The notes beneath the pieces were generated by a model. That model searched no databases, was not told the DNA's origin, and saw only the letters and a list, made by a program, of their open reading frames with translations. A stretch of DNA of 64,000 nt, taken from positions 62,001-126,000 of the forward strand of contig NZ_LXNG01000008.1 in the NCBI RefSeq assembly GCF_001642575.1, written 5' to 3'. A program made the position numbers and the translations under genes. The first letter of the stretch is position 1, and each line of letters begins with the position of its first letter. This document shows positions 22,324 through 31,490 of this stretch, in pieces. This DNA is from Xanthomonas floridensis (GTDB lineage Bacteria; Pseudomonadota; Gammaproteobacteria; Xanthomonadales; Xanthomonadaceae).

Positions 22324-23691
22324 CTAGCTCAGCAAGCCCTGCAGGGAGTCGCGCTCCAGCTGCGCATATAGCGCGAATTCGTCGTGTACCTGCGCGCCCA
22401 GTGCCTGCTCGAAACTGCGCTTGCTCGAATGTGCGGCATAGGCGCGTTGCTCGGCACCACCCAGATTGGACTGGAAGATGCCGGCCGCGCTGACCGGCAG
22501 GAAATCTTCGTAGACGATCGGGTCGGCGCTGACCAGGCCGAGCGCGATGGCGGTTTCGGCCGGCATCGCCGCCACCTGCGCCGGATCGGCGCGGCCGGCC
22601 TCGGTGAGCGCATAGCGGAAATAGCCCAGACCTTCCTGGCGCAGCAATGCCTCGTCATCGGGGAAGGCCACGAAGGCAGTCTGCAGGCGCGTGGCGTAAT
22701 CGGTACCTGTGCTGCCGGCGCCGTCGGCATCGCGTGCCTGCGCCAGCAACGCGTCGTACAGCGCGCGGCCCTTGGGCGTCAGCGCAAGCCCGCGCTGTTC
22801 GATCTCGCCAAAGCGCGCGGTATGCGTGCCGTGCTCGGGCTGCCCGCCATCGCCGACAAAGCGCACGGGTTCTTCCAGCGCCTTGAAACTGGTCTGGCGC
22901 AGCAGGATCGGCACGCGCCGCCGCGGCGGCCCTTCGATCACCGCCTTCGCGTCGATGCCGGCACGCTGCATCTGCGCCTGCGCCGCATCGATATCCAGCG
23001 TGCGCGGGGTCAGATGGTTGATATGCGGGCCGTGGAAACTCACCACATCGGCGATCAACTTGTGCGCATCGCTCAGCGCGCGGTAGGTGGGCAGCGACAC
23101 CGTGGCATCGCCATGCCAGCGGAAGGTTTCCAGCGCTTCGGCCACGAAGCGCTGCGCCTGCCCGGCATCGAGCCCGCCGACACGCTCGCAGTGTTCGATC
23201 AACTCCACGACAGCGTCGGTGAAGATCTGCCGCTGCTCCAGGATCTGCGCCGCCTGCGCACGTAGCGCGGCATCCTCGATCAGTTCCAGCCGCAGCAGCG
23301 AGGTAAACACGCGGAACGGATTGGCCGACAGCGCGGCCTCGTCGATCGGCCGGAATGCCGTGGAGTGCACCGGCACGCCGGCCACCGACAGGTCGTAATA
23401 GCCCACCGGATGCATGCCCATCACCGCAAACAACCGGCGCAAGGTCGCAAGTTCTTCCGCGGTGCCGACCCGGATCGCGCCATGCCGCTCCAGATCCAGC
23501 CGCGCGCGTTCGTCGTTGCGCTGCAGGCGCTGCGCCAGCGCCGGATCGGCCTGCAGCGTCTGCACATTGACCTGCGCCACCAGCGCCATCAGGTTGCCGT
23601 ACAACGGCACTTCGGCGCGGTACATGTCCGACATCGCCTGCGCGAACAGGCTGCGGATGTGATCGGGAGAGACAAACACGGTATCGCGCAT
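22324..23691 (-). CDS. hglS: 2-oxoadipate dioxygenase/decarboxylase family protein
   Basis: 455 residues from MRDTVFVSPDHIRSLFAQAMSDMY, with the features of the YdcJ/HglS (DUF1338) family. Members of the VOC-like superfamily bind Fe(II) and convert 2-oxoadipate to 2-hydroxyglutarate in lysine catabolism. Key blocks are GYYDLSVAGVPVHSTAFRP (with a metal His), FHGPHINHLTPRTLDID (further His ligands), and IVYEDFLPVSAAGIFQSNL near the C-terminus (Glu ligand). The protein is full length. The neighbours are unrelated secreted proteins, so no lysine pathway context supports the assignment here. Confidence 0.85.
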   Translation of the reverse strand: MRDTVFVSPDHIRSLFAQAMSDMYRAEVPLYGNLMALVAQVNVQTLQADPALAQRLQRNDERARLDLERHGAIRVGTAEELATLRRLFAVMGMHPVGYYDLSVAGVPVHSTAFRPIDEAALSANPFRVFTSLLRLELIEDAALRAQAAQILEQRQIFTDAVVELIEHCERVGGLDAGQAQRFVAEALETFRWHGDATVSLPTYRALSDAHKLIADVVSFHGPHINHLTPRTLDIDAAQAQMQRAGIDAKAVIEGPPRRRVPILLRQTSFKALEEPVRFVGDGGQPEHGTHTARFGEIEQRGLALTPKGRALYDALLAQARDADGAGSTGTDYATRLQTAFVAFPDDEALLRQEGLGYFRYALTEAGRADPAQVAAMPAETAIALGLVSADPIVYEDFLPVSAAGIFQSNLGGAEQRAYAAHSSKRSFEQALGAQVHDEFALYAQLERDSLQGLLS

Positions 23692-23837
23692 GGACGGGTC
23701 TTGGCAGGAGCTGGCTAATGCCGGCGTGACCTGCATTCTCGCCGACCGCGCCCCGCGGCGACCAGCTGCACGGCAGCATCGCCGCTGCGTGTTGGCGCGC
23801 AGACAGCCTGCGCGCACACCTTGCACACCCTGCGGTG

Positions 23838-24437
23838 CTACAGCCCTGCCTGCACCGCCGCCTCGGCCGCCTCGCTGGCATCGCGCGCGGCTTCCAACCG
23901 CTGCGCGTGGTCGCCGAGTTGGCGACGCAGCAGCGCGTCCAGGGTGATCGGGCGCTCCCAGCGGTCGTAGCTGGCAACGATGGCGTGCCGCAGCGCGCGC
24001 ATGTGCGCATTGTCCGGCGTCACCGGCAGCCGCGTGACCACGCCCTCCCAACCGTCATGGTGATCGCGGCTGTAGGCGCGCACGCTCTCGCGGCACGACA
24101 GCTGCATGGTCTGCGCCCAGAAACAAGCGAAATAGATATCGCCGGCGTGCCAGCCATGCACCTGCAGCAACGCACGCACGTAGCCGCGCGGGGTGTCGGT
24201 GTAGCGCGCCACCTCGTCGATGAAGCTGTCCGGATAGCGCTGCGCGTAGCTACCCATGTCGGCCAGATGCTGGTCCACCCACGCATCGCCGGTACCGGGC
24301 ATCGCCGCGGGCGCGCTCTCCTGCGTGCCGGCCGCAGCGGCGGATGCCGGCGCGTTCTGGGCAGCCGCCAGCACCGGAACCAGCAAGGCCATCAGCACGG
24401 GGAGCAATCGCAATCGGGAGGGGCATGGAACAGCCAT
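23838..24437 (-). CDS. Hypothetical secreted protein, 199 aa
   Basis: The N-terminus MAVPCPSRLRLLPVLMALLVPVLAAAQNAP is a Sec signal peptide with likely cleavage after AAA. The mature protein has an alanine-rich linker, then a helical domain with aromatic patches (YTDTPRGYVRALLQVHGWHAGDIYFACFWAQTMQLSCRESV) and two cysteines that could form a disulfide. The acidic/alanine-rich C-terminus (EAAEAAVQAGL) may be a short helix. I do not recognise the family. It lies 48 bp from the next secreted protein gene on the same strand. Confidence 0.72.
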   Translation of the reverse strand: MAVPCPSRLRLLPVLMALLVPVLAAAQNAPASAAAAGTQESAPAAMPGTGDAWVDQHLADMGSYAQRYPDSFIDEVARYTDTPRGYVRALLQVHGWHAGDIYFACFWAQTMQLSCRESVRAYSRDHHDGWEGVVTRLPVTPDNAHMRALRHAIVASYDRWERPITLDALLRRQLGDHAQRLEAARDASEAAEAAVQAGL

Positions 24438-24485
24438 GCAGCCAATGATGCCGCATGCCTGCGCCGGTGTCAGGCGATGTGCGTC

Positions 24486-25049
24486 TCAGCGCAGATCGTA
24501 GAGGCCAAAGGTATGCACTTCGCGGCAGCCGCTCAGGTCGCAGGCACCCACGTAGCCGGGGCCAACATAGCGTTGGCGCGCATCGCGGTTGTGCGGGCTG
24601 CTGTACGGGTCCGGGCCATACAGGCCGTTGCCATAGTAGATCTGCCCATGGGGCCGGTTGCGCGATGCGCCCAGTGATAGGCGCGGACCATAGCCATAGC
24701 CGCCGTAGCGATCGTCAAACGAGCGGTCGAAGCCGAGTGCATCACCGCGATCGCCTGCAGCGGGCCGCGACTGCAGGACCGCGATGCTCTGGCCCTGCGC
24801 ATCCACATACCCATGCTCCCGGTCGAAGCGCACCATGCGGAAATACACCGTTTCTCCGCCTACCTGCCGCGTTCGCAGGCGAACCTGGTCACCGGCATCG
24901 TCGTAGTAGGGCTGCCCGTTGCGAAAGATCACCTCGCTCGGGTTGACGACTTCCTCTTCCAGTTCGGCCGCGGCCAGCGGCGCCGCGCCGACCAACAACC
25001 CCAGTACCACGGGCAACCCTGCGCGACGAATGACGGACAACATGCTCAT
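24486..25049 (-). CDS. Hypothetical secreted protein, 187 aa
   Basis: Starts MSMLSVIRRAGLPVVLGLLVG with GGAGGAG 8 bp upstream; an ATG 27 bp earlier is less favoured. The signal peptide ends near AAAE. The mature protein begins with an acidic strand-like segment (LEEEVVNPSEVIFRNGQPYYDDAGDQV). A glycine/tyrosine-rich stretch (RYGGYGYGPRLSLG) and a short Cys pair near the end (ACDLSGCREVHTF) follow. The sequence is consistent with a periplasmic or surface-exposed beta protein. No known domain is recognised. Confidence 0.72.
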   Translation of the reverse strand: MSMLSVIRRAGLPVVLGLLVGAAPLAAAELEEEVVNPSEVIFRNGQPYYDDAGDQVRLRTRQVGGETVYFRMVRFDREHGYVDAQGQSIAVLQSRPAAGDRGDALGFDRSFDDRYGGYGYGPRLSLGASRNRPHGQIYYGNGLYGPDPYSSPHNRDARQRYVGPGYVGACDLSGCREVHTFGLYDLR

Positions 25050-25306
25050 GGCACTCCTCCAAGATCGGCCGCACATGCGCGTTCGGCCGGAACGTCCTGT
25101 TAACGGGCACCCCAGGCGCCCACGTGTCGACTCACTTCATCCGCACACCGGCGTTCCGCCATGCCTGCAGCCGGGCCTGCGCTGCAACGCCGTGAGAGCG
25201 CACCAGCGGCGGACACTGGCTACCCACCTGATGCGCCTGGACCGCCCTGGCTGCCAACGCCGGTCGCGTCCGCCAGCCGGCATATAGCGGGCGCGGGCCG
25301 TGGGAT

Positions 25307-26065
25307 CTAGCTTAGCGCGTGCTGCCGGGCCAATGCATCCAACGCCTGCACGGCGGCCGGCCAACGTGCGGCATCGGGCACTTCGCGCATGCGCGGTTCG
25401 TCGGCGGCCACGCCGTGTTCCTGCTCATGCGCCCAGGTCACCGCGTAGGGCGTGTAGATGCCCCAGCCGCCGATCGCCAACACCGGCTCCACGTCCGAGC
25501 GCAGCGAGTTGCCGATCATGACGAAGCGCTGCGCCGGCAGGTCGAATTCAGCCAGCACGCGCGCATAGGTCTTGGGATCCTTCTCGGACACCACTTCGAC
25601 GCGCGCAAACAGGTCGGACAGGCCGGACTGTTCGACCTTCTGCTCCTGGTGGAACAGGTCGCCCTTGGTGATCAGCACTACCGCGTAGTCGGCAGCGATG
25701 GCGCCGACCGCCTCACGCACGCCTGCAATCACCTCGACAGGGTGCTGCAAGGTGGCGCGGCCGATCTCGACGATGCGCTGGATGTCGCGCGCGTCGATGC
25801 GCGTGTCGGTCAGCTCGATGGCCGTCTCGATCATCGACAGCGTCATGCCCTTGGCGCCATAGCCGAACACCTTGAGATTGCGCCGCTCCACCGCCAGCAG
25901 GTGCTGCTGCATGCGGCTATCGCCCAGGTCGAGGTAGCGGGCCAGAATCGCTTCGAAATCCGCTTCGGCCTGGCGGTAGTAGTCCTCGCTTTTCCAGAGG
26001 GTATCGTCGCCGTCGAAGCCGACCAGTTGGATCGCCTGGCCATCGCGCTGTGCAAGAGAGGTCAT
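25307..26065 (-). CDS. HAD-family hydrolase
   Basis: 252 residues. Motif I is FDGDDTLW (residues 18-25, nucleophile Asp); motif II is the Thr in VLITKGD; motif III is the Lys in VSEKDPKTYARVL; motif IV is GNSLRSDVEPVLAIGGWGIYTPY. The order matches the haloacid-dehalogenase phosphatases with a small helical cap. It probably dephosphorylates a small metabolite. A 225-bp stretch (25080-25306) after it in the same direction has no gene. The upstream EF-hand gene ends only 26 bp away on the same strand, so co-transcription is possible. Confidence 0.88.
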   Translation of the reverse strand: MTSLAQRDGQAIQLVGFDGDDTLWKSEDYYRQAEADFEAILARYLDLGDSRMQQHLLAVERRNLKVFGYGAKGMTLSMIETAIELTDTRIDARDIQRIVEIGRATLQHPVEVIAGVREAVGAIAADYAVVLITKGDLFHQEQKVEQSGLSDLFARVEVVSEKDPKTYARVLAEFDLPAQRFVMIGNSLRSDVEPVLAIGGWGIYTPYAVTWAHEQEHGVAADEPRMREVPDAARWPAAVQALDALARQHALS

Positions 26066-26091
26066 CGCACAAGTCTAGCAGCGCACCACAC

Positions 26092-26529
26092 TCAGTCGCC
26101 TGCCGCGTCGCCTGGCCCGGGCTGATAACTGGCGAATTCGTCACGCGACAGGCGTCCATCGCCGTTGGCATCGAAACTGGCGAAGTTCTCGCGCAGGATC
26201 GGATCCGCATTGGCCTCGGCTGGGGTCAACGAGCTGTCGGCGTCGGTGTCCAGCGTGCGAAAGCTGCGCGGTGCCAGGGTGCCCGCCGTCGGCGCAACCG
26301 CAGCCTCGGCTCCACCCTTGGCACGCGAGGGGCCCACCGGTTCGGCGGGCAACAGCGGCGTGGTCGCCGGAGGCGGCGGCTCAACCGGCAAGGGCGACAT
26401 CGCCGGGTTGACGGCGCCCGGTGGCGCTGCTGGTGCGGACGACTGCGTGGCCGGCGGCAACTCCGGCGGCGCAGCGAATGCGATCAACGGAATCCACAGA
26501 CCGGCGAACACGGGAAAGCGTAGCGACAT
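26092..26529 (-). CDS. EF-hand protein with signal peptide, 145 aa
   Basis: Start MSLRFPVFAGLWIPLIAFAAPPEL gives a signal peptide cleaved after FAA. A long Pro/Ala linker covers residues 20-85. Two calcium-binding EF-hand loops follow: DTDADSSLTPAE and DANGDGRLSRDE (about residues 96-135), with the canonical acidic spacing. It is likely periplasmic and calcium-binding. The preceding terminator at 26583-26612 separates it from the other EF-hand gene. Confidence 0.85.
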   Translation of the reverse strand: MSLRFPVFAGLWIPLIAFAAPPELPPATQSSAPAAPPGAVNPAMSPLPVEPPPPATTPLLPAEPVGPSRAKGGAEAAVAPTAGTLAPRSFRTLDTDADSSLTPAEANADPILRENFASFDANGDGRLSRDEFASYQPGPGDAAGD

Positions 26530-26582
26530 GGACACAGGCCGGAGTTGGATTGCCCAACCGTAGCGCGCTAGGCGTAAAGAAA

Positions 26583-26612
26583 ACGGGAGCGACCCTGGCA
26601 GGTCGCTCCCGT
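26583..26612 (-). terminator. Rho-independent terminator of the EF-hand gene at 26717
   Basis: A perfect 12-bp inverted repeat (26583-26594 with 26601-26612) around a 6-nt loop. On the minus strand it is followed by TTTTCTTTA. It lies between the two EF-hand genes. Confidence 0.85.
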
Positions 26613-26716
26613 GCATCCATCCTGATCTATGCGATATGTCGTGCCACGCGTTGAAGCTAAGTCGCGTGCAGCACTGTCATCGCGCTAGCGGTGGAACTAC
26701 CGATCGACGCTAGGGT

Positions 26717-27085
26717 TTAGTTGCCCTGCGAACCAGTTGCGCTACCGCCACCCTGCTGCTTGGCCACGAAGGCCTTGTATTCGTCGGGCGTCAGCTTGCC
26801 GTCGGTGTTGCCATCGGCCTGGTCAAAGATCTGCGCCAATCCCGCATTGACCTGCGCTTCCTGCTTGCTGATCGCGCCGTCGCTGTCGGTGTCCACGCTG
26901 GCCCAGGTCTGGCCGCCGCCGGAACTCGGTCCGCTTGCCTGCGCGCTATTGGCGGAAGTCCCGGTCTGCGCTGCAGACTGCGCCGCAGCATCCTGGGAGG
27001 TGCTCTGCGCCATGGCCGGCAGCGCCAGGGCGGCGGCCAGAGCGGCGGTGGCGGCGAGCAGAGAGGTGCGGTTGCGATTCTTCAT
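26717..27085 (-). CDS. EF-hand protein with signal peptide, 122 aa
   Basis: MKNRNRTSLLAATAALAAALALPAMAQ is a signal peptide; GGAGACC precedes the start. The mature part is Gln/Ala/Ser-rich, then two EF-hand loops appear: DTDSDGAISKQE and DGNTDGKLTPDE (residues about 65-105). The tail is Gly/Gln-rich. It resembles the upstream-strand neighbour at 26092-26529 in architecture (signal, low-complexity linker, two EF-hands), suggesting a duplicated calcium-binding periplasmic pair. An independent terminator follows. Confidence 0.85.
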   Translation of the reverse strand: MKNRNRTSLLAATAALAAALALPAMAQSTSQDAAAQSAAQTGTSANSAQASGPSSGGGQTWASVDTDSDGAISKQEAQVNAGLAQIFDQADGNTDGKLTPDEYKAFVAKQQGGGSATGSQGN

Positions 27086-27310
27086 TGGGTGGTCTCCTTG
27101 TGCTTGGGAATGCGCGGTGTCGCCGCACATGGCACCACCCTACCCATCGCAAATGAATGCCCAACCCGCCGCAATTTCCCACGAAACGTCGTTTTAACCA
27201 CAGCGCATCGCGATGCGTCTAGCCAGCTGTTAGGCCCTGGTGAGTCAAACCGAAGCTGAGCATTCAATAGGCGAATTTGTGCGAAACGTGCCGCCTTTTT
27301 CGGCGCCTTT

Positions 27311-27688
27311 TCAGGCAGCGGGTGCATCGTCGTCCCAGCTTCCGGAACTGAACAGTTTCCAACCCAGCACCACCCCGGCCAGCGCTCCGGCCACTTCCAG
27401 GACCACGCGCGATCCCAATTCGTTCGGATCGTGGATCTTGGACAGCGCCAGACGGGCGTACAGCGGCGACTCCAACCGAACAATGCTGGTGTAGACGAGA
27501 TGCCAGATGTCGTACCCAGCACCCAGTGCCACCGCCAGCAGGCAGGCGATGCCCAGGGTGTGGCCATGGGTGAACTGCAGGCGCCGTCCGAGGTGTTCAA
27601 CCCCGGCGAAGATCAGGATGCCGAGCACCAAGGCGATCAAGCCGGCCTCCAGCGAACCGAGCAGGCCGAAGTGCAGGGGCAGATTCAT
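27311..27688 (-). CDS. Hypothetical membrane protein, 125 aa
   Basis: Three hydrophobic segments: residues 10-32, 45-62 and 97-115. An amphipathic stretch (YTSIVRLESPLYARLALSKIHDPNELGSRV) separates the last two. The C-terminus ends in an acidic DDDAPAA tail. No enzyme motif is visible. Role unknown; stand-alone gene. Confidence 0.7.
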   Translation of the reverse strand: MNLPLHFGLLGSLEAGLIALVLGILIFAGVEHLGRRLQFTHGHTLGIACLLAVALGAGYDIWHLVYTSIVRLESPLYARLALSKIHDPNELGSRVVLEVAGALAGVVLGWKLFSSGSWDDDAPAA

Positions 27689-27852
27689 CGTGGCGATCCA
27701 GGCGGCAGGCGTGCCAGTCTAGCGGCTCAGGGCGGCCAGGCCGGGGCCAATCCGAATCGCTGACCGAACGCGCGAACGGGCTGCTCGCCACCAGGCCGCA
27801 GTCTCGGCACGCAGGATGGTGCAGCTGCGCATCCACACCCGGGGAAAAAACG

Positions 27853-28047
27853 TCAGTCGTCCTGCCCTCGTGCCGTCACCTGCGCATCGCCGTCTTCATC
27901 CCACTGCACGGTGACCGAGATCGGCTTGCAGCAGACCTGGCAATCTTCGATGTATTGCTGGTCGCCGCCGCTGAGGTCCAGGGTGAGCGTGATCCACTCC
28001 CCGCAGTACGGGCAGGCGACATCCATAAAACGTTCCGGGTCGGACAT
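27853..28047 (-). CDS. CPXCG-motif cysteine-rich protein, 64 aa
   Basis: Contains CPYCG at residues 12-16 and CQVCCKP at about residues 36-42, the two Cys knuckles of the CPXCG small zinc-ribbon family. An acidic C-terminus (DEDGDAQVTARGQDD) follows. It is cytoplasmic. Function of the family is unknown. Confidence 0.9.
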   Translation of the reverse strand: MSDPERFMDVACPYCGEWITLTLDLSGGDQQYIEDCQVCCKPISVTVQWDEDGDAQVTARGQDD

Positions 28048-28191
28048 GACACTTCCTCAGGCAGCGGGCCAACAGTAGCGAGCAGCGTGCAACGGGACAT
28101 CACGCGCGTGCACCGACGCAGTGTACGGACGCTCCGAGGGGCGCGAGCTCTGGCGGCGCACGCTCGGCGACCGCCATCCTGCCGGGCGCGC

Positions 28192-28944
28192 TCAATCGAC
28201 CGGCACATCGTAGGCAGTGTCCGGCGTCGGCTCGGGGCGATAGGTGAAATGCCACCACTCCATCGGATAGTTGGCAAACCCCTCCGCCGCCATGGCGCGC
28301 ACCAGGTGTTGGCGATGCAGACGCTGCGTGGCGGTGATATCGGGTGCGTCGGTATGCGCACGCGCATCGAAGTAATCGAAATCGGTCCCCATCGCCACCG
28401 GCTGGCATGCGCCACTGCGGCAATCGAGCAAGCCCAGGTCGAGCGTCGCCCCGCGGCTATGTCCGGAGGTTTCGGCGATGTAGTCGCCCAGCAGCGCGCG
28501 CTTGTCCACGCGCGGGTAGTACTGCGCCTTGGTCGATTGATCCTGCAGGTCTGCCGCCCAGGTCACGAATGCCTGCACTGCCCGCGCCGGCCGATAACAG
28601 TCGAACACCTGCAAGCGATAACCATCGGCCTCAAGTGTGCGCGCCACCCGCGCCAGGGCCTGCGCGGCAGGACGCAGCAGGTAACAGGTTGGCGCCAGAT
28701 ACCCCGGCGCCACGCGCCCGGTGAAGTTGTGGGGCCCGGCGTAACGCATGTCCACCGCAATGTTCGGCGCAAGCTGCCGCACATCGACCAGGCCGGCCTG
28801 TGCCGCGGTCCTGGCCGGCGAGATGGCTGGCGTGGCACTGGCGCTGAAGTTGACGCAGGCAGTCCACACCGCAGCCAGAACCCAACACGGCGGATGCATT
28901 CGTCCGCGCGATGGCGTGAGGCAGAATTGGCGGCGAGGTAACAT
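28192..28944 (-). CDS. D-alanyl-D-alanine dipeptidase (VanX/DdpX-like)
   Basis: M15D-family zinc peptidase that cleaves D-Ala-D-Ala. Motifs seen: SGHSRGATLDLGL (zinc His and Asp), and EWWHFTY near residue 225 (catalytic Glu and zinc His). An N-terminal segment, MHPPCWVLAAVWTACVNFSASA, looks like a signal peptide, so the enzyme may be periplasmic, unlike VanX itself. The start is uncertain: candidates end at 28965, 28944 and 28899 and none has a strong ribosome-binding site. In species without vancomycin resistance it is usually linked to peptidoglycan peptide recycling. Confidence 0.88.
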   Translation of the reverse strand: MLPRRQFCLTPSRGRMHPPCWVLAAVWTACVNFSASATPAISPARTAAQAGLVDVRQLAPNIAVDMRYAGPHNFTGRVAPGYLAPTCYLLRPAAQALARVARTLEADGYRLQVFDCYRPARAVQAFVTWAADLQDQSTKAQYYPRVDKRALLGDYIAETSGHSRGATLDLGLLDCRSGACQPVAMGTDFDYFDARAHTDAPDITATQRLHRQHLVRAMAAEGFANYPMEWWHFTYRPEPTPDTAYDVPVD

Positions 28945-28965
28945 GCGCAAAGCATAGGCGATCAC

Positions 28966-29364
28966 CTGCGCGAAACGTCACTCGAAGATGCAACCCGGCA
29001 AGAGACGATCCGCAACGCATTGGCCTGGGCGCCAGACTCCCAAATGCCATCAAGCGCCCTCGCCGGACTGCGCAGGCTTCCGCCCACCCTCCACTGGACT
29101 GCATAGCTGCGTGACAACGGCGTCGCAGGCGGCAACGCGCGCAGCTCGATCTGCCGATGGAGTCAGCAAGTCTGCTTGCAAGGCATATTCGCAGGACCTG
29201 GGCGAGGTGAACGGAAGTTCATTCGGCAAGTTCCTATCCACCGCTCCTGCTCCTGCATGGCAAGCAGCAGCATGGAAATCCAATTATCGCAGGATCATGC
29301 CCACCATTTTGACCGCGTGCCTGCGAACGACCGCGCCAGTGAGGACGCGGCCGTATCGCACGGG
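28966..29364. other. Intergenic, no supported gene
   Basis: 399 bp between the dipeptidase and the end of the effector gene. A 77-residue minus-strand frame (29050-29283) has no ribosome-binding site and no recognised domain. If an immunity gene for the effector once lay downstream, nothing convincing is left. Confidence 0.4.
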
Positions 29365-31338
29365 TTATCGCGCGGGAGCAGCTTGTGTCTGCGCTACCTG
29401 TGTCCGCTGATCTTCCTGGCTCTGCCGCTGCGTCTCGGATGCCAACTGCTGCTGACTCTGCTCAAGCGGCACAGTGGCAGCATGCTGCTTGTCGGCGTAG
29501 GCCCGATTGACGTCCAACGGATTATTCGGATTGCGCTGCACCGCAATCAATCCCTTGCCATCGGTACTCGCCACCAGATCGTCAATCCGCGACATGCCGC
29601 TGACCTTGGCTTCGAAGGCCAGCTGACCCGCGGCACGTTGCATGTCATCACGGCTCTTGAAGCCGCCATTGGGACCATGCCTTTCGAGTTGCTCCATCGC
29701 CTGCTTCACCAGTGGATTTTCGCTCATTGCAGCCTGGGGGGACTGTTTGGAATCGGGCGCCGACTTGGCCTGCGCCTGCTGCTTGCCCAATGCCTCAAGC
29801 GTTGCCTTGTCCGCCATGCCGGTAGGCTCGAGGCCTCTTTCACGCTGCAGGTTGGCAACGACCTCCTTGGTCCTGTCTCCATAGAAACCCGTGCCACTGA
29901 GCAGATTGCCGCTGTTGTCCTTGATGCCGAGCGCGATCAGCCCCTGCTGCATTTTCCTAACATCATCCCCTTGCTGACCTGGCTTCAACGATTCGCGGGC
30001 ATCCTGGGTCTGTGACTGCACCTGTTGCTTGTCCTGCAAGAGGTCACGCGCCTTGGCGAGAGGGTCGGATGCAAACAGCTTGGCGTTTTTGTTCGCGGCC
30101 AGATAATCATCCAATGGCATGGTATTGACGCCTTTGGACCCGCTTGACTGACTGACCTGCAATTCGCCGCTCTTGGGGTCCCGCACTACCATCAGGATGT
30201 GATCGATTCCCTTCCAATGCTCGTGTTTGGTATTGCCGGCATCCACGCCAATGACCATACCTTCCTTCAACGCACCCGGTTTGAATATGTCCTGCCCCTG
30301 CAGCAACACGCCGGAACTATCGAACGCCTTTTTGACAATGCCACCAGAACCGTTCATGCCCTGCGCAAGCATGTCCTGACGCCCGAACACGTCCCTGCCG
30401 GCCTTCTGGTTGATCTCGCGCATGGTGGCGTTCTGCAGCTCGCTCACCCAACCGGAGCAGTCGATATAGCCCTGCTCCAGATGCTTTCCATCCGCTCCCG
30501 GGTGATAAAGCTTGTGGCCCTTGATGTTGATCGCATATTGCACATCGTCATATTTGACTCCCATGGCGTGCGCAGCATTGAGGGAGATTCCTTCAGCGCC
30601 TTGCTTGGTCGCCGCTGGCGCGGCCTGTGCCGCGGCGCTGGATGTTTGCGGTGTTGCCTGGGTGCGCTGCTGACCAGGCTCAGCAGCCTGCACCGGCGCC
30701 TGACCGACCGTATCGGTGACCGGCTTGATGCCCTTTTCGGGGATCGAGATATGGTCGAACTTGGTGTCCCAATACTTGATGAAGGTCTTGGCCATGTCCT
30801 GGTCAGACATCTTCTTGAAGTCCGCCAGCGACCTGCCGGCATAGGCTTCGAATTGGTTGGCACCGGCCACGTCTTTTTCGCGCGGAACGTTATTGAGAAT
30901 GTTGGGGCGGGTGTCGTCTCGCAGAAAACTTCCGGTGGCCACGGCCGCCTGTATCGAACGATACCCGCCAGCACCCTGTTGATGCGCCATATACATGTCC
31001 AGACCATCGGGCTGCGGCTTACCGGAGAGGTAGGGACGATCATCGCGGTCGTGTTGCCGCGTCAAGGACTTCTGGTTGTCCTGGTACAGCCGCGCTGCCG
31101 CGTCGGTATTCGCAACGGCATCGAGCTCCTGGCCACGGATGCCGTAAGCCTCGGCCGTGCCTGGAGTGAACTGGAATAACCCCTTCGCGCCCCTCGCCCC
31201 ACGGCTGGCTTGTTCGTTGAAATTTCCACCAGTTTCGATGTAGGCAAACCGCATGAAATCGTCCACCGGAATGTGCCGTTGCTTGGCTTCATTCTCGATG
31301 ATGTTCAGGTTTTCGGCTTTCGTGTAATCGCGTGCCAT
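29365..31338 (-). CDS. Type IV secretion effector: SLT + NlpC/CHAP-like + PG-binding + XVIPCD
   Basis: 657 residues, start MARDYTKAEN with a strong AAGGAG. Residues 20-75 match a lytic transglycosylase fold: catalytic-type Glu35 in YIETGGNF, then GAKGLFQFTPGTAEAYGI. Residues 285-400 look like a papain-type peptidase: Cys294 in YIDCSGWV, His380 in GIDHILMVV. Residues 450-518 are a peptidoglycan-binding domain (GDDVRKMQQGLIALGI, GFYGDRTKEVVANLQRERGL). Residues about 540-657 carry XVIPCD features: SRIDDLVAS, IAVQRNP, VPLEQSQQQL and a Gln-rich tail. XVIPCD proteins are recruited by VirD4 to the antibacterial T4SS of Xanthomonas. No N-terminal signal is present, as expected. The combination of two hydrolase-like modules implies attack on the murein of rival cells. 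Confidence 0.9.
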   Translation of the reverse strand: MARDYTKAENLNIIENEAKQRHIPVDDFMRFAYIETGGNFNEQASRGARGAKGLFQFTPGTAEAYGIRGQELDAVANTDAAARLYQDNQKSLTRQHDRDDRPYLSGKPQPDGLDMYMAHQQGAGGYRSIQAAVATGSFLRDDTRPNILNNVPREKDVAGANQFEAYAGRSLADFKKMSDQDMAKTFIKYWDTKFDHISIPEKGIKPVTDTVGQAPVQAAEPGQQRTQATPQTSSAAAQAAPAATKQGAEGISLNAAHAMGVKYDDVQYAINIKGHKLYHPGADGKHLEQGYIDCSGWVSELQNATMREINQKAGRDVFGRQDMLAQGMNGSGGIVKKAFDSSGVLLQGQDIFKPGALKEGMVIGVDAGNTKHEHWKGIDHILMVVRDPKSGELQVSQSSGSKGVNTMPLDDYLAANKNAKLFASDPLAKARDLLQDKQQVQSQTQDARESLKPGQQGDDVRKMQQGLIALGIKDNSGNLLSGTGFYGDRTKEVVANLQRERGLEPTGMADKATLEALGKQQAQAKSAPDSKQSPQAAMSENPLVKQAMEQLERHGPNGGFKSRDDMQRAAGQLAFEAKVSGMSRIDDLVASTDGKGLIAVQRNPNNPLDVNRAYADKQHAATVPLEQSQQQLASETQRQSQEDQRTQVAQTQAAPAR

Positions 31339-31490
31339 CTCGTCTTACTCCTTGAGGTTGGGAAACAGCGGCTTACGCCGCCAGAGTCAACCGAGCTCGT
31401 CCTTTAGCTTGAGTTCGCGGTTAACAAAATTGCAGTGATGGGTGTGGCGGCGGCACTCAGCGCGCGGAGCCCGTATCGCGCCGCGGATTT

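Noticed and set aside
29050..29283. 77-residue frame downstream of the effector, considered as an immunity gene
   Set aside because: No ribosome-binding site, signal peptide or homology; the lipoprotein pair upstream is a better candidate.
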